Shown piece after piece: positions 38,432-53,400 of a stretch of DNA of 64,000 nucleotides; within the stretch, counting starts at the first letter, position 1; the number at the start of each line of letters is the position of its first letter. Origin of the DNA: Epiperipatus broadwayi. Its lineage: Eukaryota > Onychophora > Udeonychophora > Euonychophora > Peripatidae. The position numbers and the translations under genes were made by a program. The stretch is taken from NCBI GenBank assembly GCA_028023455.1, contig JAQFVV010000287.1, positions 434,001 through 498,000 of the forward strand, written 5' to 3'. A model generated the notes under the pieces. It was given only the letters and a program-made list of their open reading frames with translations, searched no databases and was not told where the DNA came from.

Positions 38432-41400
38432 ATATATATGGGAAATCTACTGTTGAAAAAACATCTAATATTAAGGGAGAAATCAGTAAATATACATATA
38501 TACAATTCATATTATTAATTCCAGGATTAATGTAGAATAAAATTTTATTTCTTTATAGCATAAAAAGTAAGAACAATTTAATTTATATTTGTATTGATTT
38601 TTAAGAAAATTAGCAAGAGTTATTAATGAATAAGATTGGAAACTTCAAATTAGGGTAACAAAAGCTATAAAAAGTTCCAAGATAAAAAGAGAACAGATAT
38701 TAAATAAATTATTATTATACAATGAACAATGTGTAGACTTCTCTTGTAGAAATTATAATATATGCTAACTGCTGAGATAAGCACTCTAAAGTTCTAAGCC
38801 ATTGTATTGTTAATCTGATCAGCTTCTTTATTATACGGTGGTGTCCCAATGCACTTAACATATATTATTATACATTTTTTTCTAAAAAGACTCTTCATTT
38901 ATAGAGAATAACAGAACTATCAATTTATTCATTTTTTCCTCAGATTGTTTTTTAAAGTTAAAGATAAGTGAAATTCATATTTTTCAAGAGACATTTATAT
39001 ATTGTTTTTCTGAAGGTTTTTGATTAGAAAAGTTTAATTTTTTAGTTAAATATTCCAAATGCATTCAACTGTTAGTAATATCACAGCAAACAAATGTTAG
39101 TAATATCACAGCAAACGGTTAGTATATGTACAATGTTTCGAGAGGTATTTTTCTCCCCTCTTCTTCAGGTATTGCAGGCCTGACCAGTGACAGTACTCAC
39201 ATGGGATTCGAACCTGGGTCCTTAGATTCTTGATTATTGGAGAAATCAGGAGGAACCTCATAGATAAGTATATGAAATTACTACATACTGTTGCCTTTGG
39301 CAGGTTGGCTCAGTTGGTTAGAGCGTTACCTTAAAATTCAATAATCAAGAATCTAAGGACCCAGATTTGAATCTCATGCTAGTACTGTCACTGGTCAGGC
39401 CAGCAACACCTGAAGAAGAGGGGAGAAAAATACCTCTCAAAACATTGTGCATATACTAACCTGTTTGCTGTGATATTACTAACAGTTAGTACATATACTA
39501 ACCTGTTTGCTGTGATATTTCTAACATTTGTTTGCTGTGATATTACTAACAGTTAGTGCATATACTACCCTGTTTACTGTGATATTACTAACAGTTGAAT
39601 GCATTTGGAATATTTAACTAAAAAATTAAACTTTTCTAAAGACATTCAACACACATATTAGATGATGGAAATAGTCCAATATAAAAATACATTTATATAT
39701 TGTTTAAATAAATTTCCCATAATTCAAATTGGTACTTGAAATACTTTTATATGAATATCTCGTATTCAATTTTATTTACTAGCAGTGATCGTAAGTAGTT
39801 TTAAACAGAGGAGATTTACATCCTATGCATAAATACTGTAATGTTGTTATAATAGCTCAATGATGTTTTGTTGAGTACTGAATAGAATCTCAAACCAAAG
39901 CACATAATATATATCCTATCTAGATTTGTGTACCATTTACATATAAAATAATAATTTACCATTATATAATTTGAAGGCAAATTAATAATAATTGAAATAT
40001 TTTACTTTTATATTATAACATGCATATGTGTTAGCATACATGTACGTAAATAAACAGGCAAAACTCTTCATACAGTAGTGCCACCCTGTGCTAACCAGAG
40101 TAATCAATGGATGCCAGAAGGCTTGTGCATGCCTTCTGGCATCCATTGATTACTCTGGTTAACACAGGGTGGCACTACTATATGGAGAGTTTTGCCTGTT
40201 TAATAACAGTTATGTGCTAGCATAAGAGATGGTGATCATGTGATGTTTAGTGGTTTAATACATGTATGTACATATCAGATAGGTCCATTTACTATTTATA
40301 TATTGTAAAAATACATTGATTATAGTTTAAATTAAAAATTATAATTAATAACTGAAATACTTTTAGATTACCAAATCATACCAGTTTAGTTAGAAATAAT
40401 TTGAAAAATGTTATATTATTAGATGCATTATCTGCGCATATATGTGAGATTTTGATCACTTACAATTTATATATTTCTGTAAACTGCAACACAAACACAT
40501 TCTTTTATTATCAACCTATGCAAATATTTAATATTGAGATGCAAGTTAAAACCAGATATATTTATTTATATTATTGAAAAATATTTATCAGACTATTAAT
40601 TTTTTATTATTACTATTAATTAACCTTTCTAAATGGGTCCTCAATTTTAACATGCATTCTTCATTTTCTCTTGATTTCTCATTCTGTTATTGGATCAGAC
40701 AGGGACTTATCTTCTCAATTTTATATTTAGATGCCCATTTTTTCATATTAAAGAAAAAAATTGTATAGTTCTCATAATTTTTAATGAAGATACTAAAATC
40801 ACAGAAAATTCTAGATTTCCAGTTTTTTAAAAGCAAATCTGTTCAGAATCTTATATCTTACTCTGTTGAAATTTGGTTAGATCTAATGTGAATTTTTTAT
40901 TTTATTGTTTTTTCCTATCATATATTTTTAGAAAATTAAAAAAATAATTTTTCTTTAATAATAAACAATAAAGATATTTTTATAACAAAATTATTTATTT
41001 ATTGAAATATTTTATATAAGAATTTATAAACTTTATCTTTCTTATTGCATTTCCAAATCCATATAATACTAAATCATCTATGCTTATGCTTTTTATTACT
41101 GTTTTACAATGCTTTTATTATAATCCACTATAACAGTTTCAATTGCCCCAGCAATCTTCTTCAGAACTATAACAAACATACAAATATATAAATACAAAAA
41201 GACATGAACATATACATGTACATAAATACTATCCCATAATCATTATTTATATATCCACATACATCTTTATATATCTCTCTTTATAATTATGGGATATTAT
41301 ATACATATATTGTAACGATCGAAATGAAAGTGAAGATCGAATTTAACTGCAAACTACGATATCTGCTCTACAGGGCGCCATCTAGGCATTTAAACCTAGA

Positions 41401-44400
41401 AAAATTTATAGAGTAGGCAGATACGCGCTGTTAAGATTCCACTTTATTTAAATATTTAGATCGTTAGCCCAAGTCACTAGCTCAGTGGAAGAGCAGAGAT
41501 TATAAAATATAACTTTATATCTCAAATATAAAAAAAATAAAAGCCACTGCCAGAAATTAACACATAAAAATATTTATTTACGCACATATAAAATCATTCT
41601 AATTTGAGGAATAAGTTTAACATTTTAGATGTTTATATTAATCTTTAATTTTACATTTAAATAGATTTCAATAATGAGTTTAATATTTATTTAAAGAGTC
41701 GAGTATGAATAGACTATATAGATTGTATTTGAAAAGAAAATACTCTATCCCTTATTTAACCTTAGGCCAAAAAGTTCGCAGTCAAACTGGCGTCAATCCA
41801 TCTGATACATTTATGTATTCAATGTAGCATGAAAATACGACAACACAAAATACTATACTGTCAGGCATGTACGTCTGAACAGTAAGTAGAGTTAGAGAAG
41901 ACATTGTCTCTCCATCAACAGGAATGCTACATCTGTTGGCAAGTAGAACAATAAACATAAAACTCCATAGGAATGGATTGCGGTCCTTTGCCATCTTACA
42001 AACCCATCCATAGGCAAACAGAAGGTGTGTGGCGTATATATGCAATCCTGCCCGTAGCGGGTCTCATACTAAATCTACTAATTACACAAATATATCCAAT
42101 CTATTGAGCCAATTCAACTACAAAACGAATAACCTAAGATTACCCTCCCTTAATATAACTTTACAAAACTATATAGCCATTCACGCCCGACTTAAATTTA
42201 ACATTTAAATACGTTCGCACAGATGAATTTTATAAAATTTGTTTTAAAATGTTGAGTATAGATCGGCTGCACAGATTCCACGGTTAAAAACATTTCAAAA
42301 TAAACATAACCGATCAAAATACAAAGTCATCGATAATGTCAATTGCATAGGGAATACAAAAAAAAACCCAATGGTGTTCATCATAAGACACTGCAGTGAC
42401 ATGATGACTTATATATTCCAATCGACTATGAAACAGCAACATAATTAACCGCTAATGAATCTATGCAACGTCTATACCCAACTTTAAATTTCATGCATTT
42501 AAATAATTTATACAATAAGTATTAATATAATAAATAATTTATACAATAAGAAAAAAAATGGAAATGATGTTTATCAACGCAAAACATATAAATTTAAACA
42601 TTTTCAATTGATTTTAAACTTAAAAGTCAGATATAAGTTCATAAGCTTGAACAAAAGTTCTTAATTATTTTTAAATTTTAGAGTTCATGTCAATAGCTTA
42701 CAGTAGAAGAAATCACTGCTCTTGATGTAAATTTCCACGGAGTCTTTATTTGAAAACCCGGTCAGATGTTCCGGAGGTAGCATTAGCTGGTTCATTTTGG
42801 TATCACAGTCAGTTCATTTTTTTAAAATAGAGAGAGAGTGTGATATGTGCGTGCTATCACCGACCCTCAAAAACAAACCGGAAAAAACTGACTGGAACTC
42901 AATATTTTTCTTTTTATAGTCCTCCTAAGGATTCCATGAACAAAGACGTCACTATTATGGTCTGGGCCTTTATTTGCTGCTTCTATATTGGACAAGCTAA
43001 TTCTTTATTCCTTATCTAATTTTGATCTGACTTTTTAATTACACAGCTTTTGGATAATTAATAAACAATCATTTCCATCTACAAAAATATTTTATCTTTA
43101 AGTTTTGTACTTTTTTTATATAAAAAAGTACATTCAAATACTTATTTATTTGTTTTTTAAAAAATATTTTTAAAGTTTTGAATCTGTGCGAATATATACG
43201 TTTAACAAAAATTTTAATTTTAGCGTTTAGTTTTGTTTTTCTTTAATAGATTTTATTTTTATTGGCGAACTTTAAGATTTTATTTTAAATTAATGTAACG
43301 ACATATTTATATATCGTTACAATATATATATAATGTAAAATTACATGTTCATGTATTTTTGTATTCATGTATTGTATTGTGTTTATTATAGTTCTGAAGA
43401 AAATTGCTGGGGCAATAGAAACTGTCATAGTGGGTTGTAATAAAAGCATTGTAAAACAGTAATAATAACCCTTATTAACTAAACTTTATCAACACTCTAT
43501 TCACTTAAGTTAATTTCAACTTGCTTCTAATTAGAAGTTATTTTCTGAATCACCATTAATCCCCCTGACATTATAATCTGATTTTTAAGTAAATATTTTA
43601 TTCATAGCTCTATTATGTAAGTCATTAGTGTCTCTTTCTTTTTAATTTTATTAATCAGATTTGTATTTAAGTATAAGCCATTTATATGCATACATGCTAA
43701 CATTTATCATTTTTGTTACATTGTAATTATGTCACATTCTTTATCTTTAACCTTCCAATTTTACTTTCACATATATATATGTAAATTACACTATACCTGA
43801 GTAATTTCAATTCCAGAATTGTGTTTCATTAGTTCTGTTTTTATTTCTTCATATGTCTTTGAATTCTGCAAAACATAAAATATAATTTCATAATGCCTTT
43901 TTGCTTTATATTATATTCATTGTATTAATTAATATAATAAGAAATACTATTAAAGGTTTGAATTACATTTTCACAATAGAAATAATAATGGATTAAACCA
44001 ATAAGATAAATACAAATTTTATATATTACAAAGACAAAATTAATAATTCAACAAAATGTATTTGCTATGTGTATGTTAATAATCTAAAAAGTTTGAGTGT
44101 AGTGAGTAATGGTAAACTGCGATACATATATATGCATTGTAAAATTTAAATATAATACATATATATATATATTACAAGTAGAACATTTTTTAATAATATT
44201 AATGTAAAGATTACACTTTCAATTTCTCAATAATTTTCTACTATAAAACTCCCAATTAATTAAAATCATAAAACTCTCAAATATAAAAATGTTACATTTG
44301 TATCTTTTTGCACTTTTTAAGCAATTTTTTTTTCTTTCTAGTTGTTTCAGCTGAACCTGCAGTTTTCATCAGATATTTTTAGTCTCTGATAAAAGCAGTA

Positions 44401-47400
44401 GGTTTAAGCAAAACAGCTAGAATAAAAACAAATGAAATTCCTTGAAAAAGTGCTTGTATTAAATTTAGGAATAATCACATAATGAAGACAAAGAATCATA
44501 TAAAAATGTTCTTTACAGACTTGTTTAATATGTAATTATTATATTCATATTTAAATCTATCGATAATGTTAATATGTTTAAAAGAAAATATTAAATTTTG
44601 TTTGACAATTTAACAAATAATTTGCTGAGCATTGCGTTTGACTCAGGGGTGGGCTGGGGGTCATAATCACAGTATTTCAACTTATCGACCAAACTGTTGT
44701 TAATGTTGAAGAAAATACAGCAAATTTTTAAACAAAATGTAATTGTTTTTTTAAAGCATATTAACATTATTGCTAAATTTACATAGCTAAAGAAAAGAAG
44801 TAAATTTTATAGAATTATACTCATATCTGCGATAATTTGCTCATATCAAATTGTAATATATTGATCTGTATATAAAAAAATGTTTTTTTAAGTTTTGATA
44901 AATGAAAATTATGAAAAACAGAATATTTTAAAGTTTAATCGTTAGTGACTGCAGTCTATATATGAAAATGTATCGTAAAGCTAGGTACTATGGATCTTGT
45001 TAAAGAGAATTTTAAAATTAAATTAGAAGTAGATAATTAAATTTCTTTTTATATTCAGGTATATTTTAAATTTTGATGTGAAAATTTACATATTAAGTTA
45101 TGCATGTCATCATCATCACTTTCAACTATCAACAATCCATTGCAGGATGATGGTTTCTCCAAGTTCAATCCATTTTCTTCAATATCTAACCTCTCTTCTC
45201 CACAAACACACTTCTTTATTTTATCTTTACATTTCCAATGTGGTCTCTTTTTAAGTCTTTTATAATCTCTTGGAATCCAGTTTAAGATTTCAACTGTCTA
45301 CCTATTATCATCTCTTCTAGCAGTATAATTAGTCCAACTCCACTTCAGTCTCTTAATTCTTTCAATAATGTCAGTAACACATTTTTCTCACACACATGTA
45401 CTTCATTTACAATCTTTTTTGTTACTCCTAATATGCATCACTCCATACTTTGTTGAGTGATCTGAAGTCTCTGTATTGCTATTCTGTTATGTGTCCAAGT
45501 CTCAGATCCATAAATAAAAACTGGTAAACCACATTTATTAAAAATCTTCCTTTTCAAACACATAGGCATATTTCATTTTAATATTATTATATCTAGAAAA
45601 AACACTCTGAAGTTTAATTCTATGATTAATTTCATTCACTATGTGTCCATGTGTAGTAGTAATCTGACCAATGTATTCGTAATTGTTAACTTCTAACTCA
45701 TCATAATTGATCTTTATTTTCTTCTTTTGAGAAAATCCATTGAACATGACTTTAGTCTTTTCAACATTTATCTTTAGTCGTACTTTCTTACTTTTATCTG
45801 ATAACTCTAGCAACATTGACGGAAGTTCTAAAACATTATTTTCAAAAATAATATATCATCTGCAAAATAACTTAAATAATCACCATTTACTTTTACTCCC
45901 TTAGCTTTCCATTTTAATCTACAAAATACTTCTTGCAAAACTGCTGTAAAAAGTTTTGGAGATATGGAATCATCCTATCATACAACCTTCTCAATGATAA
46001 TCTTCCTAATATCATTTTGTAATCTAATGATTGATATTGAATTTTTATAAATATTTTTCAGAATATGACATATCCTGGATCTATCTATACCTTGATGATC
46101 CAACACTTTAATCACTGAAGAAATGTTTACAGAATCAAATGACTTTTCATAATCTACAAATCCAAAGCAAAATGGTCTTTTCTATCACTTCTCTCAACAT
46201 TTGGGTATAATTGACTGTATTAAAATCACTTTTAAATCAGATTGTCCTTTTGATTGATTAAAATCCAAAATTCAGTATAGATAAGTTGTAATTATCTTGG
46301 TAAAAATTTTATATAGAACTGATAAAATATTGATAGATCTGTAATTTCTAATGTTTCTTATCACCTTTTCTAATTATTAATATTGCTACAGCAGTCTTCC
46401 AATAATTTGGTACATCTTTATTATTTAGACATTTGGTATATAACTTTGCCAAAAAAAATTCTTATTCTTCATCTGCTTCTTTTAAAACTGGAGCTTTTTC
46501 CTGTCTCATTTCTTCATTTAAAATCCTGAACAATTCAGAAAATATAATAGTTGTATGAGGTACTTGTCCTTGTTTTTTATTGTTAGATAATTCTTGATAG
46601 AATTCCTCTACACATTTCACGATGTCATCTCTCTTTTTAATAATACTTCCCATCTTTTTTTTCTTTTTTCAGAAATAAGTTTTCTCTCAATACCATGCTA
46701 TGCAACATTGTAGAATACTCTTACTTGCGCAGTTTACTAATTTCATCTTTGTAATGAATATCATTGGTACTTGAGAATTTGATAATTTTTTATTAAAAAT
46801 TTAATGCTGAGATAGATAAGTGGCAATAAACTCGCAATGTATTTGTAGAGATCAGCCAGTCAAAGGTGGTAAAGACAATAAAGTATTCAAGTTACAAGCA
46901 AAAACATCTCATACTTTACCAAAACCAGTATTGTTTTCAATACCAGATAACAAGAAGCAGAAAATGTCATATGAAAAAATCTGTAAATATGATCCTTCTC
47001 ATTTGAAATGTGGATTTGTGTCTTCATATAATGATCCACAAGTCTATGTGTATAATCTTCCAGAAAGAATTGTAAAATGATTGTATGAGATCTGGAAAAC
47101 TTAATTGCCATTTGGATATTGTGCATAGTGAATTTCAATAAGAAAATTGAATTTTTTTAAGAAAAGGGTAAAGAATTAAAAGGGCAAACTAAGTTTTTTT
47201 TCAAAGCATTTTAAATTAAATGAAAGATTAGCAAAAATGACTTTTAAAATTACTTTATTAATTGCCAAAAAAAAAAATCTTTTACTATTGATGAGGATCT
47301 AATCATAGTGGCAACACAATTAAAATTTATACAACTATCTATGGTTCTAAAATATCAAACTCTTTAAAAACCATTCCTGTATCCAATGAACAATTAAAAG

Positions 47401-50400
47401 ACTAGATAGCATTTCTGGCAATATTATGTCTATGTTATTATCATGAAGTAGAAAAAGTACTATATCTGCCATCCAACTTGATGAGTCAAATGACAATACA
47501 AATATGTTAATTACGGTTTTGTCAGATACCTGTATAATTTTCAAATTCACAAAGAACTGCTATTTTGTAGAAATCTCTCTGTCACAACTAAAAGAGAAAA
47601 TAATGTTTTTATAGAAAATGAGCTAAAATGGCAAAAGTTATATTGGGATTTACACTGATGGAGCTGTAACCATGACTGGCAGCATTTTAGGATTTATATA
47701 TGTATTAAGGCTATTACTTTAAGACTATGCATCTGAACTTCGATAGCAGGAACTCTACAAATTTTTAACAAAGATTAACGACTTTAAAAGACAAGAGTGG
47801 CCACTCTTATCTTCAACCTACTTTTTAAATATATAGGTGAATCTAAGCTATTAAATACTTCACTGATTAAGTCCACAGTTTCTATTTCACACTAACGTTT
47901 GCAAAATCTTTCAATTTACAATGAGTTAGTGTTAAGATCTACCAATTAATAATAATTACAACTTTAAATTGTCTTAAAAGATTTCTAACTATAAGATCTT
48001 AACAGTAACTCATTGTAAATCAAAAGATTTCACAAACGTTAGTGTGAAATAGAAACTGTGGACTTAATCAGTGAAGTATTTAATAGCTTCATGCTCTCAA
48101 ATCAAAATGCTTTAGATTCATTTATATATTTAAAAAGTAGGTTGAAGATAAGCGTGGCCGCTCTTTGTCTTTTAAAGTTGTTAATCTTGTGTTAAAGATT
48201 TGTAGAGATCTCTACTATCAAAGTTTAAGACTCTCAAATTTTATGCCAAGAGATTCCAAACATAAATCTCTTTTATATCACACAAAAATATGATTGCTAT
48301 TCTAAGATAAAGTTCTAAAAAGAGTTTTAATATTAAAAGGTGAATTATGATTTTTTTTTCTCAGTAAAAATCCCACATTAGCATCTTGTTTCTCTAATCA
48401 AAATCGGACATATGTTTATTTTCTTACCTGATGGATTCTTTCAAAAAAGTAAACAAATTGAATCTTTCTCTGCACAGAAAAAATACAAATATATTAATAC
48501 TTAACACAAACTTTCTGCATGAGTAAAAAGTTTTAGAGATAATAATGCAGAAAGGTTTGCTTCTTTCCATGAATTTCTTGAAGAAAATAATATTTCATTA
48601 ACAACAAAAAGTAAAGGAATAATAATTAATCACATCACAAATTCAATGATTTTTTTTACTAAAATTTTAACATTTCACATTATAAAATTTCCCACAAATT
48701 CCTCCACATCTTTTTAATTTTAAGAAGGTAAAAATTTTATCTTACAATCTTTTTCAGTTAGTCTTTTACAAACCCAATGTTCATTCTGAGACCTCTTATA
48801 ATTTTCAAAGACTACTTCATCAATCTTCCATGTAAAGTCTTAATTTCTTACTTATTCCAACTTCTAATAATCCATAGAAAAAGTATAACACTGATCTTTT
48901 GAATTTCATATTAACTTTAGACAACATTTTAATAATTACACTATAAAGACCTATTTTCTAAATGGAACATAATCCTGGTGCCTAGATTATTCAATTTGTC
49001 TTTAGTGAGATCAACATAACTTAATGTGTGTGTAAAATGTGCATGTGCTGACATGCATATTTTTATAGGTAAAAGACATCAAATGTTCTTTTGATTTTCT
49101 GTTTGTATGTAATAAAAATATCTCAGTCATTTAAAATACCATGAGTAATGTCAATAGCAATCATTCTCTCCCCATGAATGTTCTCTTATCTGTTCTCATG
49201 TATAAATAAAATCCAAAGGTTTAAAATTTGAGTTATATAGCTGGATCCAAAGACATTTTTACATCTGAAAATTTCAGATTTTCTTCTCAATAGTTACATA
49301 TTAAATAAGTGCTGGGTTTTGCGTGAATATTTTGCATCTAGTGTCTGAATGTTCTAGCTCCTCACTGAGCCATAAGCTCGAAACCAATTGATCTGGGGAT
49401 AAGAATATTCTAGATAGAGATTTTAAATATTTTCTCTTACCGCCCTTATTAAATAAAAGCTTGTTTGAGCTATTGGTATGCTTCCTATATTACATATAAG
49501 TAAACATATAATATATACATACTTGCACTTAAAATAATACTAACCAATCTTGTCTTGATCTGAATGAGCATTCATTGTCACAGACCAATGGATATATAAA
49601 TAGATAACATAAGTCCTGCGGTGAGAATAATCCAATAGGTGATGATGCTCAGTAAATCTGATTGTTTCCATTATGAATGGGGAATCTGGACATAAATAGT
49701 AAATCCAGTTGGAAACAACAACTGTCAAAGCTAAACGGTAGTATACACATTGTTCACTATATGACAGAGCAGTAAGATAAGTTCATGTTAGAACTGGAAG
49801 ATGCTAGACATAAACGAGACATGAGGCAAGCTGCACAGAACAGACTGAAGTGTCACTGTACCTATTCATGAGGTAAGTAGTCATGGTACAGCTGGAAGTG
49901 GTAGGTAATACCTGAAATCCCTTCCAGAAGCCAACAGTATCAGATAAAGATATAAATTGTATATATTGTAAATACGCATGTATATTTGTTTTAATAAATA
50001 AATATTAATCATATTTTATGAGTTTATGTTTATATATAATTACACATTAAACACAATACAATCGGATTTGTGGATTTATAGCACATCCATTATTAGATTC
50101 AAACAAGTCTATAAAATTGTAAATCATTGTGTAACCTAAAAATTCAGATTATTCATATTCCAAGTGCAATCAACTTTTGAAGGTATTATAATTTCTCTTC
50201 ACCCTTTATTTATTTATGCATTGATAAAGCATTATATATCATGTGTTTTATAATTATATCTATTTATATACATATAAATATATAATAATTGTATGGTCAT
50301 ATAGCTCGATAAAGACTGCTGGACAGTCAAATCCATAAGAAAATATCAAAGAATAAATTTTATTTGATTGCATTGTAAAAATTGATTAAAGGAAGTGTGT

Positions 50401-53400
50401 AAATGATATTATGTAGTTATACGACTTTGAACATTTAATATTCATGTCAAATTAATTGCCTGATCATTATATATATGTTTGATTTTAAAGTATGAATAAA
50501 TTCATAATTAATGACATTAAGCATATACATATATATAATAACTTTAATGAATCCAAAATAAACAACAACAATGAAATATGTAATATTGAAACTAATATTA
50601 TTTTATAGAGAAATTATCTTGGATGTGCAAACCATAGTAATAATAATTCACAAGTCAGATCCATTAGCCATTTAACAAACTATCTAATAACATTCGTTTT
50701 CTTATATCAACACTGATTTATTAGTACACAAAAAATAGTTCACTTTGCTATATGGTAAATAAAAACTTCATATTTTGAGACTCAATAATTGACTTATTTG
50801 ACCATATAACAATGTTCTAGTTTGATAAAAGTGGATTATTTTTGTCTGACAATAATAAATTAGGATTGATGCAAAAAAGTAAGTCTTAAAATGATTCAAT
50901 TTGTATCTAATTTGTGGATCATTATTATGGTTTCTACATCAGAATTGGTTTTTCCATAAAATATAGATATATACACACATATTAAAGTGAAGACTTTCAT
51001 GTGTAAAAGATGTGAGCTTGTATTTTGGATTCATCTGTATATACATTTGCTTATCTCTGCAATATCTTTGAATCATTTCTACTATTCATCAGATGTCTAA
51101 TGGGATCCATTCAAAAGGTTAGTATGAAGGTGAATATTCACAATTCATCTGAAGTTTAAGCTTACACACACACACACACACACATATAAAGAACTTACAT
51201 TCCATAATGTTGTATCCCATACACCAAAAAATCCTGTAAAATTTGGTGGTTCAAATCCTTGTTTAATCCTTATAATAGGTGTACCTAAGTCTCGCCCACT
51301 TGGATCAGTCACAAGATAATCCTAAATGATTAATAAAACTTTCTTAAGAAATTAAATATCACAAAATTAATTCTTAATATTAAAATTAAAAAAGAAAAAC
51401 AATATTCAAAAAATTGGCTTAGCCAATATATGAAGCATATTTAAATCTAATTCTCATTTGGAATCGCAGGATGATATATTGATCAAAATAATGAATAAAT
51501 AGGTTTTTTTATTATATAATTAAATTTGAGCTTTAGGTTAATCAAATGATAATACATATTGTGACAGATGTCAGTGACATCATAAAGGGGGAATACAACT
51601 TAACTGAAATAGGATGAAGTCAGAAAAATTAAATAAGTCAGAAAAGATTAAAAAGAAACTTGAAATATGTAAATAAGCATTAATGAGAGTAAATGGCGGC
51701 ACATGTGGATTATTAGGATGAAGGAGAGCGGTTGTTATATCAATAAAATTTATTATAAAATAATCAAAGATTATTGATAATTTATCTAATACATTTATTC
51801 TGAATATATATAAAAGACAAATAAGTGAGGTGAGAGACAATTTCTGAAGTTAAAGTTATCTTTAATTATTGGGAAAATTGTAAAGAGGAGTTTGTACATG
51901 ATAACTTATCAAAGAAATCACCCATCATCATAATTAGCAGTATATAAGATATATAACCCAATTTTTTAATTGTGTTAAGAAATATGTTATTCATATAACA
52001 GCTAGAAAAATCAATCAGTATCTGTAATAAAATAGTTCAGTCATAATAGTCATATACATAGATATATACAATGCTGTATTCCAGCTGGCTGATATATTAA
52101 TTTCACTCAGAATTATTAACAACGTTGACAAATGTGTACGTATAAGCATCAGAACTCCAAGAATAGGTGGATTCATTCTATTCTTGATACCTTTTTCAAC
52201 ATTTAGAATGCTATTAATTCATAGTCTGAGGAAGGGTGATTTACTTCATTTATTTATATATACACTGAGTATATATATAAAAGAAATTTAACAAATATAA
52301 ATAATAAATGAACAATTCAAATTTAATACTAAGCTTGAAGTTTTATACACAATTAATAAAGCTATACATAACAATTGATAAGCTAAGCGCTCTTTCAGGA
52401 ATTCTTTGTTCCCATATTCATAGCTCTTTTCATTAGTAGTTAGTGAATGCCACAGTAATATATGCAAATTTATACAATAATGTTTAAATGGCCCACTTTT
52501 TAGAGATAGTACGGCAGAAGTCCCCTCGGTTGATTTACATCAGTTTCTCTTTTTTATTAAAAAAAATTATTTTTTAGAAATTAATTAAAATTCAAATTAA
52601 CCATGTAATGTCAGGAAATAATTTGAAATTAAACACACAAACTAATTACTAAATAATTGAAAATGTTAATGGAATAATAATAAAGAATAAATCAGAATTT
52701 GCTGCCGTGTCATATTTTCTTGAAAACATTCTGTTGGCAGGAGTGCTGTCTGTGTTGCTATAACGCAATATATTGACTTTTGATAAACAAGTAAATCTAT
52801 AAAAGGGCTACTAATATTGTTGCCAAAAAACAAAATTCTAGTCTTCTAATCTTTAAAATCTATAATTTTATAAGACAGAAAGTGACAAACTAAGCTAAAA
52901 TAAATTAATATAGTGGTTGAATTGTAATAACAAAGGTAATATGTGCAGACAGTATTATTTACATTTACTCTTGCATGGTAGTAGACTGTAATATGAATTA
53001 CTCAATGTTGGCAAGTACTTGTCTTCTCTAGCCATATAATGAGTTATGTAGATTTTAGTGTCTAATGTTATGGTGTTCCAAGAAATTGAAAGATAGTCCA
53101 TATTGTTGAAGTTGTGTTGACTGGGCTCTGAGAAATATCAAATTTGATAGTTAATATGCTATAAATTGCAATAATCTAAATCATGGCTACAGTGTTTAAG
53201 GCATCAAAAATAAAAAATGTCCTTGAAAAATATTGCCTATTATTGTTTAAATAAAATTTCTTGATTTTAGTCAATTCATATAAGATTGGACTGCTAATCC
53301 ACTGACGATAAAGTGGAAATGTGCATATTATTTAGATACCTGATTTTTAAAAATATTAAATTATTGATAAACTTACAATTTTCTATAAATACTACTTAAA

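Larger units (their letters stand above)
39008..39688. mobile_element. Foldback family D: head-to-head inverted SINE-like unit with perfect 17-bp target-site duplication
   Basis: The right half (39297-39688) reads as a SINE-like element: tRNA-like head, GTCACTGGTCAGGCCAGCAA, CTGAAGAAGAGGGG, repeated TTTGCTGTGATATTACTAAC words and an ATTAGATGATGGAAATAGTC tail. The left half (39008-39245) is the same element inverted and shortened, beginning at the B-box. The 17-mer ACATTTATATATTGTTT lies at 38991-39007 and again at 39689-39705, so the inverted pair was inserted as one unit. The centre (39246-39296) is unpaired. Confidence 0.85.
41093..43465. mobile_element. Foldback element split by a 2.0-kb insertion
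   Basis: 41093-41225 and 43335-43465 are inverted copies of about 130 bp (TTACTGTTTTACAATGC against GCATTGTAAAACAGTAA; ATTGCCCCAGCAAT against ATTGCTGGGGCAAT). Between them lies a shorter loop remnant and the element at 41311-43321. Removing that insertion would leave a foldback of about 360 bp, similar in size to families B and D. Both arms carry a hammerhead-like core. Confidence 0.72.
36902..43796 (-). other. Villin intron (6.9 kb)
   Basis: Contains an RTE LINE fragment, a CA microsatellite, foldbacks at 39008 and 40055, and the nested pair at 41093-43465. The remainder is A+T-rich with nothing recognised. Confidence 0.85.
43866..51198 (-). other. Villin intron (7.3 kb)
   Basis: Holds an RTE LINE fragment, a hAT transposase pseudogene and two foldback families. 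Stretches 48230-49300 and 49500-51160 show nothing I recognise except a CA microsatellite near the 51199 exon. Confidence 0.85.

Noticed and set aside
39301-39381. Possible functional tRNA gene
   Set aside because: Good D-arm only; the anticodon and acceptor stems fail, and it is embedded in a repeat that has a B-box-only inverted copy alongside.
41782-42045. 87-codon minus-strand open frame with a hydrophobic stretch
   Set aside because: It lies inside the 2.0-kb LTR-like element, has no homology I recognise and no neighbouring exon.
47737-48223. Hammerhead core in this foldback
   Set aside because: CACTGATTAAGTCCAC resembles the family C box region, but no GAAAC box or cleavage triplet follows at the right spacing.
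47718-48232. 9-bp TTTAAGACT as target duplication of the 47.7-kb foldback
   Set aside because: The left copy is 10 bases outside the inverted arm while the right one abuts it, so it may be coincidence.
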